In this document: positions 48,880 to 57,370 of the stretch, one piece after another
Numbering within the stretch: position 1 is the stretch's first letter
Layout: each line of letters starts with the position of its first letter
Source of the DNA: an uncultured bacterium
GTDB taxonomy: Bacteria > Bacillota > Clostridia > Lachnospirales > Lachnospiraceae
Assembly (NCBI GenBank): GCA_947175015.1
Contig: CAMWLE010000003.1
Span: forward strand, 20,888 to 84,887
Length of the DNA stretch: 64,000 nt
Direction of reading: 5' to 3'
Made by a program: the position numbers and the translations under genes
The notes under the pieces: generated by a model
What the model was told of the DNA's origin: nothing
Seen by the model: only the letters and a program-made list of their open reading frames with translations
Databases searched by the model: none

Positions 48880-50088
48880 ATGGCTGATACAGCACAGATT
48901 GAGGAGATAGTAAAGCAAGTGTTGGCGAGTATGTCCGGCGGTACAGCGGCAGCTCCGGCAGGGAACAGTGCAGCAGGTAATACCATCCCCAAGACAGCTC
49001 ATGTAGCAATGCTTACAAGTCTGGAACATTTTGATGTAAAAGAGTTCCCCATGCCGGAAGTGGGTGATGACGATATTCTGGTAAAGGTAGAGGGATGCGG
49101 TGTCTGCGGTACGGATGCCCATGAGTTCAAGAGAGATCCCTTTGGTCTGATTCCCGTTGCGCTTGGACATGAGGGCACCGGCGAGATTGTGAAGATGGGA
49201 AAAAATGTCAAAAAGGACAGTGCCGGTAAGGATCTGAAGCTGGGAGATAAAGTGGTTACCTGTATGATATTCAAGGATAACCCGGATATTACCATGTTTG
49301 ATTTGAATAAGCAGAATGTAGGAGGCGCCGATGTATACGGACTTCTTCCGGATGATGACATTCATCTCAATGGATGGTTCTCCGATTACATATTGATTCG
49401 GGGCGGTTCCACGGTATTTAACGTAAGTGATCTTGATCTGTATTCCAGAGTGTTGATTGAGCCCTGTGCAGTGCTGATACATGCTGTGGAAAGAGCTAAG
49501 AGCACAGGAATTCTTCGGTTTAACAGCAGAGTTGTGGTGCAGGGATGCGGTCCTATCGGTTTGATCTGTATTGCAATCCTGCGCACTATGGGAATTAATA
49601 AGATTGTGGCAGTGGATGGAGAGCAGAAGCGTCTTGATTTTGCAAAAGAGCTGGGGGCTTCTGATGGTGTGAATTTTAAGGATCACAAGGGCATTGAAGC
49701 ATTGACCGCAGCGGTTGAAGAAAAGTGTGAAGGACATTTGGCAGATTTCGCATTCCAGTGTACCGGTTCACCGGCAGGACATTCCAATATTTATAAGTTC
49801 ATCCGCAACGGCGGTGGACTTTGCGAACTGGGATTCTTTATCAATGGCGGTGATGCAACGATTAATCCGCACTTTGATATTTGTTCTAAGGAAATTACCA
49901 CTGTAGGTTCCTGGGTATATACGCTGAGAGACTATGCGACCACCTTTGATTTCCTTAAGAGTGCAAAGAAGATTGGTCTGCCCATGGATAAGCTGATTAC
50001 ACATACTTATTCTTTAGAGGAAATCAATGAGGCGTTGAAGACAAATCTGGCTATGACAGGACTTAAGATTGCGATCATCAACAAGTAA
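48880..50088 (+). CDS. Zinc-type (MDR) alcohol dehydrogenase with N-terminal encapsulation-peptide-like helix
   Basis: MADTAQIEEIVKQVLASMSGG; GCGVCGTDAHEFKRDPFGLIPVALGHEGTGEIVKMG; VVQGCGPIGLICIAILRTMG. Confidence 0.88.
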   Translation: MADTAQIEEIVKQVLASMSGGTAAAPAGNSAAGNTIPKTAHVAMLTSLEHFDVKEFPMPEVGDDDILVKVEGCGVCGTDAHEFKRDPFGLIPVALGHEGTGEIVKMGKNVKKDSAGKDLKLGDKVVTCMIFKDNPDITMFDLNKQNVGGADVYGLLPDDDIHLNGWFSDYILIRGGSTVFNVSDLDLYSRVLIEPCAVLIHAVERAKSTGILRFNSRVVVQGCGPIGLICIAILRTMGINKIVAVDGEQKRLDFAKELGASDGVNFKDHKGIEALTAAVEEKCEGHLADFAFQCTGSPAGHSNIYKFIRNGGGLCELGFFINGGDATINPHFDICSKEITTVGSWVYTLRDYATTFDFLKSAKKIGLPMDKLITHTYSLEEINEALKTNLAMTGLKIAIINK

Positions 50089-50125
50089 GGGTTGGCAGTT
50101 GACTGAGAAAAAGAGGAAATAATCT

Positions 50126-50449
50126 ATGGAAGCTAGGGAAGAAGCAGTAGGACTGTTGGAGGTATACGGGCTGACCTGCGCATTCCTTGCAGCCGACGCA
50201 GGCTGTAAGGCAGCCGATGTCAGGCTGGAGACCTTTGACAAAAATAAACCCGCGAATGCAGATGCGCTGCCGGTACCTTTGTTGGTGACAGTTAAATTCC
50301 GCGGGAGTGTGGCCGCAGTGGAGGCTGCCATGGAGGCTGGTGAGGAAATGGCAAAATCCCTTACCGGTGTGGTACAAAGGCATATTATTGCAAGACCTAC
50401 CGGGGACACGGAAAAAATGTTGAAGTTGAATGCTTTTGATAAAAATTGA
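50126..50449 (+). CDS. BMC-domain shell protein (BMC-H)
   Basis: EAVGLLEVYGLTCAFLAADAGCKAADVRLETFDKN...VTVKFRGSVAAVEAAMEAGEEMA. Confidence 0.88.
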   Translation: MEAREEAVGLLEVYGLTCAFLAADAGCKAADVRLETFDKNKPANADALPVPLLVTVKFRGSVAAVEAAMEAGEEMAKSLTGVVQRHIIARPTGDTEKMLKLNAFDKN

Positions 50450-50477
50450 TCAGATGGTGATGTGAAAGGAGAATATT

Positions 50478-50753
50478 ATGGCACAGGAAGCATTGGGAAT
50501 GGTAGAAACAAGAGGATTGACAGCAGCCATTGAAGCGGCTGATGCAATGACTAAGTCCGCAGAGGTAACTCTGGTAGGAACGGAAAAAATCGGTTCCGGA
50601 CTGGTAACTGTGATGGTACGCGGTGATGTAGGGGCTGTGAAAGCTTCTGTGGAGAGTGGTTCTGCTGCAGCAAGCAGATTAGGTGAACTGGTAGCTGCAC
50701 ATGTGATTCCGAGACCTCATACCGATGTGGAGAAGATTTTACCTAAGATTTGA
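50478..50753 (+). CDS. BMC-H shell protein (PduA/J-like)
   Basis: [61 protein letters not shown]. Confidence 0.95.
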   Translation: MAQEALGMVETRGLTAAIEAADAMTKSAEVTLVGTEKIGSGLVTVMVRGDVGAVKASVESGSAAASRLGELVAAHVIPRPHTDVEKILPKI

Positions 50754-50807
50754 GAACAGGAAAGGTTACTGTTTCACGGTAACTGACATAAGTAAAGGAG
50801 CCGATCA

Positions 50808-51146
50808 ATGGGCAATACATCATTAGGCTTTATCGAAATTTCAGGTGTGGTGGCAGCGGTGGATGCACTGGATATCATGTGCAAAACATCCGGTGTGGAA
50901 CTGGCTACCTGGGAAAGAAAACTGGGCGGACGGCTTGTTACCATTGTAATCAAAGGTGATGTGGCTTCTGTCACGGAGGCTGTGGCGACGGCGGCAGAAA
51001 AGGCCATCAAAAAGCCGGTGGCAAAAGGTGTCATTGCAAATCCCCATAGTGAGATTATGAAACTGGTGGAGTTAAGTGCCAGCAGGTTTATGAGCAAAGC
51101 AGCGGAGGAGAGTACGCTTGATGCCCAGACGATTCAGGAAGTGTAA
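50808..51146 (+). CDS. BMC-domain shell protein with C-terminal extension
   Basis: TSLGFIEISGVVAAVDALDIMCKTSGVELATWERKLGGRLVTIVIKGDVASVTEAV. Confidence 0.9.
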   Translation: MGNTSLGFIEISGVVAAVDALDIMCKTSGVELATWERKLGGRLVTIVIKGDVASVTEAVATAAEKAIKKPVAKGVIANPHSEIMKLVELSASRFMSKAAEESTLDAQTIQEV

Positions 51147-51191
51147 CAGATAAACAACAAATTGCCGTACAAGGCAAAAAACTGTATAACA

Positions 51192-51297
51192 GCATCCGGT
51201 CGGATGCGGAACTAAAAACAGTCTCGGAACGGAAGGCCCCGGGAGAATTTTCAGAAGCTTCCTTTGCTGCTGAAAATTGCTCCCTGTACATGGGGCC
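51192..51297 (+). other. Intercistronic hairpins upstream of the second PduA-like gene
   Basis: GCATCCG-gt-CGGATGC (51192-51207) and long three-helix hairpin GGCCCC/GGAG/AATTTTCAG ... CTGAAAATT/CTCC/GGGGCC (51235-51297). Confidence 0.85.
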
Positions 51298-51336
51298 AGG
51301 AGAGTAGAGACGGAACTAATATTAGGAGGAAAAGAA

Positions 51337-51618
51337 ATGGCACAGGAAGCATTGGGAATGGTGGAAACAAGAGGTTTGGTGGCGGCAATCGAGGCAGCAG
51401 ATGCTATGTGCAAAGCAGCAAATGTTGCGCTGGTTGGCACAGAGAAGATTGGTTCCGGATTGGTAACTGTTATGGTACGTGGTGATGTGGGCGCAGTGAA
51501 GTCTTCCGTAGAGGCCGGCGCATCCAGCGCATCCAAGCTGGGTGAACTGGTGGCTACCCATGTAATCCCTCGTCCTCATACAGACGTTGAGATGATTCTT
51601 CCCAAGGTAAAAGAGTGA
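51337..51618 (+). CDS. BMC-H shell protein (PduA/J-like paralogue)
   Basis: [61 protein letters not shown]. Confidence 0.95.
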   Translation: MAQEALGMVETRGLVAAIEAADAMCKAANVALVGTEKIGSGLVTVMVRGDVGAVKSSVEAGASSASKLGELVATHVIPRPHTDVEMILPKVKE

Positions 51619-51742
51619 GAAACTGATCATTTACAATTTACTCCACGGCTGTTGCTGCCGGAAGATATAAAAGGAACGGAAGGCTGACAAGGCTGTGGAG
51701 TGGTTGCAGTTCTGATTTCATCATGCAGACCGGAGGGAAGAC

Positions 51743-52387
51743 ATGGAACAGCAGACAGTTGAATTAATTACACAGATGGTACTTCAGACCATCAACAGGA
51801 TGGAAGAAAAGAGCAATGGCTATCAGGTACCGGTTGGAGTATCTGCCAGGCATATCCATTTGACACAGGAGCATGTGGAAGCATTGTTCGGAGAAGGCTA
51901 TCAGCTTACAAAGAAAAAAGATCTCATGGGTGGGCAGTATGCCTGCAACGAAACTGTTACCATAGTAGGGCTGAAGCTGCGTGCTATTGAAAATGTGCGA
52001 GTTCTCGGACCGGTCAGAAAGGCTTCACAAGTGGAAATATCCGCAACAGATGCTATGAAGCTGGGAATTGCGGCGCCTGTCAGGGAATCCGGTAATATTG
52101 CCGGAAGTGCACCCATAGCGGTAGTAGGACCGAAGGGTGTTCTCTATCTGAAGGAAGGCTGTATTATTGCAATGCGTCATATACATATGTCACCTGCAGA
52201 TGCTATGGCGGCAGGTGTGAAAGACGGCGATATCGTATCCGTGAAAGCGGATAATGAGAGAGGCACCATTTTCAATCAGGTGAAGATTCGTGTCAATGAC
52301 AGTTTTACACTGGAAATGCACATTGATACGGATGAAGCAAATGCCAGCAAGATCAAAACTGGTGATAAGGTGACAATTATCAAATAG
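51743..52387 (+). CDS. pduL: Phosphate propanoyltransferase with N-terminal EP
   Basis: VELITQMVLQTINRMEEKSNGYQVPVGVSARHIHLTQEHVEALFGEGYQLTKKKDLMGGQYACNETV...GCIIAMRHIHMSPADA. Confidence 0.95.
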   Translation: MEQQTVELITQMVLQTINRMEEKSNGYQVPVGVSARHIHLTQEHVEALFGEGYQLTKKKDLMGGQYACNETVTIVGLKLRAIENVRVLGPVRKASQVEISATDAMKLGIAAPVRESGNIAGSAPIAVVGPKGVLYLKEGCIIAMRHIHMSPADAMAAGVKDGDIVSVKADNERGTIFNQVKIRVNDSFTLEMHIDTDEANASKIKTGDKVTIIK

Positions 52388-52541
52388 TTTGGAGAGAGCA
52401 GGAGAGTTGTAATATTGTGATGGGTATCATGTCGCTCTTGGTGGTTGAATTCTAATGTAAAACAAATACATATCATCAGAATGGATGCCGCTGAGAGTGG
52501 CAGGTCTGTCACTGCTGTTCTACCTGATAGGAGAAGGTGCC

Positions 52542-52787
52542 ATGATTGTAGGGAAGGTAATAGGAAGTATTGTTTCTACACGTAAGTGTGAAAATTTGAT
52601 TGGAAATAAGTTCATGATTATTGAACCGTTAGAAGAGATGGCGGGCAATGCTGCACAATTTGTTGCAATAGACAATATTGGGGCAGGTATCGGCGAAACG
52701 GTGCTGGTGGCAACGGGAAGCGCGGCGCGAGTGGGCATGGAAGGAGCGCCTGTGGATGCTGCGATTGTCGGGATTGTTGATGAGTGA
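52542..52787 (+). CDS. EutN/CcmL-type pentameric vertex protein (BMC-P)
   Basis: MIVGKVIGSIVSTRKCENLIGNKFMIIEPL...IDNIGAGIGETVLVATGSAARV. Confidence 0.93.
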   Translation: MIVGKVIGSIVSTRKCENLIGNKFMIIEPLEEMAGNAAQFVAIDNIGAGIGETVLVATGSAARVGMEGAPVDAAIVGIVDE

Positions 52788-52878
52788 TTTAAGTTCATTG
52801 GATACAGGAGAATGAGTGGAATTCAATTAGAAAGAACATTTCATATAAGAAAGGTATTTCATGAAAAAGGAGTGTTTC

Positions 52879-54222
52879 ATGGAGATTCAGACTTTAAAGC
52901 AGATTTTGCAGGAAAATGGAATTGTTGGTGCTGGCGGCGCAGGATTTCCCACTTATGCCAAGCTGGATGAGCGGGCAGAAATTATTTTGATGAATTGTGC
53001 GGAATGTGAACCATTGCTGAAACTTCACAGACAGCTATTGGAACAGCATGCGGATGAGATTTTGAAGGCCTTTGATATGATTGCCGGGGCAGTAGGGGCA
53101 AAAGAGGCTGTTATCGGAATTAAAAGAGAATATAAAGCGACATTAAAAGCTATAGATAGATATATTGATTCCTATCCTCATATGCGAGTGCAGTTATTGG
53201 ACAGTGCATATCCTATGGGGGATGAGGTGGTGCTTATCTATGAAGCAACAGGAAGAGTGATTCGTCCGGGAGGACTTCCCATTGAGGAAGGCGTGGCGGT
53301 GTTCAATGTGGAGACAGTCTACAATGTATACCGCGCCATGGAACAGAATACACCTGTGGTAGATAAGTTGGTGTCCGTGGTAGGTGAGGTAGAGCATCCT
53401 GTTACGGTGCGGGTACCGATTGGCGCGGCAATCAAAGATGTCATTGCCTATGCAGGAGAGGTTACGGTGAAACATCCGGTTTATCTGATTGGCGGTCCTA
53501 TGATGGGGAATTTGGCGGATGAAACGGCACTGGTAACGAAAACGACCAATGCGGTGATTGTATTGGACCGTTCCCATACTTTGGTGCAGCGTAAGAACAG
53601 GAATACCGCCATTGACCTGAAACGTGCGGCCTCTTCCTGTTGTCAGTGCGAGACATGTACAAATCTCTGTCCAAGACATGCGTTGGGGCATCCTATTGAA
53701 CCTCATAAGTTTATGCGCAGTGCTGCAAATAAAGATTTTCAGGACACAAATGTATTTTTGAATACATTATTTTGCAGTTCCTGCGGATTGTGTGAGAATT
53801 TTTCCTGTCCCCAGGGGCTTGCACCCAGAAGTTTGATTGCGGAGTATAAATTGGGATTGCGCAAAGCAGGAGTAAAACCGCCGGCAGATGTAGTGCCTGC
53901 CCCGGTAAAAGAGAGTAGAGCATACCGCAAGGTGCCGGAAGAAAGACTGGAAGCAAGGCTTGGGCTGGCGAAATATGATGTGGATGCGCCTTTACAGTCT
54001 GATGATTATTGGATGGAAGAGCACTTCATTCATAAAGTCAGGATATTGCTTAGTCAGCATATTGGTGCGCCTGCGGTGGCATCTGTGGGAAAAGGTGATT
54101 CGGTCAGAGTGGGTGATTGCATAGCAAAGCCTGGAAACGGATTGAGTGTAGGAATCCATGCTTCCCTGGAAGGTATTGTACAGGAAGTGACCGATAAATA
54201 TATTACGATTGCAGAAAGGTAG
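52879..54222 (+). CDS. pduS: PduS-like (RnfC-related) Fe-S flavoprotein
   Basis: LQENGIVGAGGAGFPTYAKLDERAEIILMNCAECEPLLKLHRQLL; CCQCETCTNLCPRHALG and CSSCGLCENFSCPQGLAP. Confidence 0.93.
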   Translation: MEIQTLKQILQENGIVGAGGAGFPTYAKLDERAEIILMNCAECEPLLKLHRQLLEQHADEILKAFDMIAGAVGAKEAVIGIKREYKATLKAIDRYIDSYPHMRVQLLDSAYPMGDEVVLIYEATGRVIRPGGLPIEEGVAVFNVETVYNVYRAMEQNTPVVDKLVSVVGEVEHPVTVRVPIGAAIKDVIAYAGEVTVKHPVYLIGGPMMGNLADETALVTKTTNAVIVLDRSHTLVQRKNRNTAIDLKRAASSCCQCETCTNLCPRHALGHPIEPHKFMRSAANKDFQDTNVFLNTLFCSSCGLCENFSCPQGLAPRSLIAEYKLGLRKAGVKPPADVVPAPVKESRAYRKVPEERLEARLGLAKYDVDAPLQSDDYWMEEHFIHKVRILLSQHIGAPAVASVGKGDSVRVGDCIAKPGNGLSVGIHASLEGIVQEVTDKYITIAER

Positions 54223-54230
54223 GGAGCTCC

Positions 54231-54779
54231 ATGAGCAAGGCGTTGGGAATGATAGAGTTTAAGACGGTGTCTGCCGGAGTGACTGCGGCGGATGCCATGG
54301 TCAAGACGGCTGCCGTAGAGTTGATTGAAGCACAGACTGTATGCCCCGGCAAGTACATAGCTCTGATTACAGGGGATTTGAGCGCTGTAGATGCGGCAGT
54401 TGACACGGCGAAAGTACAGTATGGAGAGCAGCTGATCGATAGTTTTGTACTGGGCAATCCCCATGAGGGCATTTTTCCTGCAATCTATGGAACCACTCAT
54501 GTGGAGCATATCAGCTCTTTGGGGATTTTGGAAACTTTTGATGCGGCGGCAATTATTGTTGCGGCAGATGTGGCGGCGAAGACCGCGGATGTGGAGCTGA
54601 TCGAACTTCGGATTGCAAAGGGAATGTGCGGTAAGTCTTATGTGTTCCTGTGCGGAGAGGTGTCTGCTGTGGAAGCGGCCATTGCCAGGGCGAAAGCAAG
54701 TGTATCCGAGGGCGGTATGTACCTGGATTCCACCGTGATTGCCCATCCTGACCCACAAATCTGCAAGTCGATTTTATAG
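54231..54779 (+). CDS. pduT: PduT-like tandem-BMC (BMC-T) shell protein
   Basis: Two BMC domains; CPGKY motif matching the PduT Fe-S cysteine region. Confidence 0.88.
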   Translation: MSKALGMIEFKTVSAGVTAADAMVKTAAVELIEAQTVCPGKYIALITGDLSAVDAAVDTAKVQYGEQLIDSFVLGNPHEGIFPAIYGTTHVEHISSLGILETFDAAAIIVAADVAAKTADVELIELRIAKGMCGKSYVFLCGEVSAVEAAIARAKASVSEGGMYLDSTVIAHPDPQICKSIL

Positions 54780-55141
54780 TCTGTACAGAAATAATTCTAA
54801 TTTGAATGTGAGAGGATGATGGAATCCTCTTATATGGCTGGGCAGACAATAGATGGGTATGGGTGTGTCTGTGTCCTTTGAGGGGCGAAGTGAGAGCTCC
54901 GCACAGGAGGAGACAGATATTAGACGTGTACAGGTATATTTGTTGTTCTTAGACAGGTGATTTTGGTTCAGGATTAAGGCGTTGGTTCATAGTACAAAAG
55001 TGAGCATGCAGAGATTTTGGATGTGCTTTAGTGATTTTTGTTTTATTGTTTATTGATTGTAGGTATTATGATACAGCGTGCTGAAAACATAAGTATTGAT
55101 TGGTTGATGACATAAGAGAAGAGGCGAGGAGTGGGCGGCAG

Positions 55142-55936
55142 ATGCTTGCTGTAGAGCGGAGAAATCTGATTTTGGAAAAACTGCAGGATGAGAAAAAAGT
55201 GGTAGTCAGCGAGCTGAGTATCCTTTTTGACGTTTCAGAAGAGACAATTCGACGGGATTTAGATAAACTGGACAAGGAAGGTCTCGCAACGAAGAGTTAT
55301 GGCGGCGCGGTATTGAACGAGAATACCAGTCTTGATATGCCCTTCAATGTCCGCAAGAAACGGAATATGCGAGGCAAGCAGGCGATCGCGGAGTTGGTAA
55401 GTGAGCTTATCGGAGAAGGGGAACATATTATTGTAGACCCCAGTACTACGGCAGTGGCAATTGTAAAGGCTCTGAAAAGCAGAAAGCGTTTGACAGTGAT
55501 TACCAATTCCATTGAAGTGCTGGTGGAGTTGTCAGATGTCAGCGGTTGGGATGTCATCTGTACAGGAGGCACTCTGCGGGAAAATTATCTGGCGCTGGTG
55601 GGCCCAAAAGCAACGGATCTCATCAATTCTTTTCATGCGGACAAGGTCATTTTGTCCTGTAAAGGAATTGCCAGGGAAAACGGGATCACAGATTCCAATG
55701 AAATGTTCTCTCAGGTAAAGCAAACTATGCTGAAATCTGCAAAACAGCGTATTTTGGCAGTGGATTATACGAAATTTGACAATGTGGCATTTTCACAGAT
55801 ATGTGAACTTTCGGCCATTGATATGGTGGTGACTGATGTGCGTCCTTCCGGTGAGTGGATGGATTACTTTGCAGAGAAAGGGATAGAGTGCCTCTATGGC
55901 AAAGAAGATGACGAAGACCATAGCCTTTGCGAATAA
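55142..55936 (+). CDS. DeoR-family transcriptional regulator
   Basis: AVERRNLILEKLQDEKKVVVSELSILFDVSEETIRRDLDKLDKEGLATKSYGGAVL; ATG at 55142 preferred. Confidence 0.92.
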   Translation: MLAVERRNLILEKLQDEKKVVVSELSILFDVSEETIRRDLDKLDKEGLATKSYGGAVLNENTSLDMPFNVRKKRNMRGKQAIAELVSELIGEGEHIIVDPSTTAVAIVKALKSRKRLTVITNSIEVLVELSDVSGWDVICTGGTLRENYLALVGPKATDLINSFHADKVILSCKGIARENGITDSNEMFSQVKQTMLKSAKQRILAVDYTKFDNVAFSQICELSAIDMVVTDVRPSGEWMDYFAEKGIECLYGKEDDEDHSLCE

Positions 55937-56699
55937 TAAGGGCGGGAGTGGTAAGACGACGAGCTGTGCCAATGTGGGATATTCATTATCTACACTTGGA
56001 AAAAAAGTACTTATGATCGACGGTGATATGCAGCTAAATTTGTCCCTCTCTTTTTTTTCGGAGGAGACGATATTGGAATTTGCAGCAGGGGATAAAAATC
56101 TATATCATGCTGTGAAAAAAGAAGAAGATTTGTTGGATTATGTGGTGCATACACCTTATGAAAATCTGGATCTGATTCCTTCTTCAACACTTATGAGCAG
56201 TATTGAGTATGAGCTTTTTGCCAAATGGCAGAGAGAATTGATATTGTCAAAGAGCCTTGAGAAAATTAAGGAGAGCGGGGAGTATGATTATATTTTGATC
56301 GATGCACCGCCTACTTTGGGAGGCTGGGTTATGAATATCCTATGTGCCTCTGATTATGTGCTTATTCCGGTGGAAGCGAGTCCATGGGGACTGTTTGGTG
56401 TAGCAAATATGTTTGAGTTTCTGGATAGTGTGAAAAGGCTGGCACCAAAGTTAGTTCTTTTGGGTGTAGTGATAACCAAATTGGATGCCAGGAAAAATTA
56501 TGGAAAACAGACTTTGGATGTTCTGCATGAGTATCAGGAAGTGACTGTGTTTGATACAGTGATTCGAGTTGACAGTGAGATTGAATGGGCGCAGGATAAT
56601 TCCAAACCTGTTATGGTACACAAGAAGAGCGCCAGAAGTGCAGGTGAATATCTGGAGTTGGCAAAGGAGGTAGAGGAACATGTCCGTAGGAGCAGGTAG
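55896..56699 (+). CDS. ParA/MinD-type partition ATPase (candidate McdA-like)
   Basis: TIAFANNKGGSGKTTSCANVGYSLSTLGKKVLMIDGDMQLNLSLSFF (deviant Walker A); YDYILIDAPPTLGGWVMNILCASDYVLIPVEASPWG. Confidence 0.92.
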   Translation: MAKKMTKTIAFANNKGGSGKTTSCANVGYSLSTLGKKVLMIDGDMQLNLSLSFFSEETILEFAAGDKNLYHAVKKEEDLLDYVVHTPYENLDLIPSSTLMSSIEYELFAKWQRELILSKSLEKIKESGEYDYILIDAPPTLGGWVMNILCASDYVLIPVEASPWGLFGVANMFEFLDSVKRLAPKLVLLGVVITKLDARKNYGKQTLDVLHEYQEVTVFDTVIRVDSEIEWAQDNSKPVMVHKKSARSAGEYLELAKEVEEHVRRSR

Positions 56700-57303
56700 T
56701 ATCAAAAGAGCGGCAAATGCCGTAAATACAGCAAATTCCATGAATGCAGTTGGTGCCCCCAATACCACAGGTACAGAAATAAAAGGAACGGAAAGTGTGG
56801 AAGAGACTACAACAAGGGCGGAATCAATCATACAAAAGGCGGAGAGCAGGCTTGCGGCCAGAAAAGCAGCAGAAGGGAAGCCTGTGAGTCAGAAGGGACC
56901 GGTTCCGTCTGCAGGTAGGACCCAGGCAACAGGTAAATCCGCAGCAGAAAAGTCCCGGATAACGGGAAAGGCACAGCCGGAGCTAGAGTCAGGCACAGTA
57001 GGGGCAGCACAGTCGGAGCTAAAGTCAGGCACAGCAGGGGCAGCACAGTCGGAGTTAAAGTCAGACACAGTAGTGGCAGTACAGCCGGAGCTAAAGTCAG
57101 ACACAGCAGTGGCAGTTCAGTCAGAGGCAAAGTTGGCTGCATCAGGGAAGTCAGAAGATGCACAAACATTGTCAAAGGCTGAGAATGTTGAAATCGAAAT
57201 GACAATGGAAGCGATGGGAGAAATGGAGACTGCTGCAGAGAGTGGAACCCATACATACATCATATATGGAATAGGACAGGAACTCCCCATATATCTTTTA
57301 TAG
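56680..57303 (+). CDS. Low-complexity repeat protein, candidate ParA partner (McdB-like)
   Basis: Overlaps the parA-like gene by 20 bp; basic N-term MSVGAGSIKRAANAV; four 12-aa repeats; C-term HTYIIYGIGQELPIYLL. Confidence 0.6.
   Translation: MSVGAGSIKRAANAVNTANSMNAVGAPNTTGTEIKGTESVEETTTRAESIIQKAESRLAARKAAEGKPVSQKGPVPSAGRTQATGKSAAEKSRITGKAQPELESGTVGAAQSELKSGTAGAAQSELKSDTVVAVQPELKSDTAVAVQSEAKLAASGKSEDAQTLSKAENVEIEMTMEAMGEMETAAESGTHTYIIYGIGQELPIYLL
56971..57132 (+). repeat. 36-nt in-frame tandem repeat, ~4.5 copies
   Basis: AQPELESGTVGA/AQSELKSGTAGA/AQSELKSDTVVA/VQPELKSDTAVA/VQSEAK. Confidence 0.95.
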
Positions 57304-57370
57304 AACAAAAGTATTTCATGAGTTGTAGTGAGGAATACATTTTGGGGAATAATTAATGTAGAAGGGTAAG

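Noticed and set aside
55896-56699. ParA as a plasmid/ICE partition gene or BcsQ-type cellulose gene
   Set aside because: No replication, parB, integrase, relaxase or cellulose genes nearby; tight overlap with the BMC regulator favours a locus-specific role (unproven).
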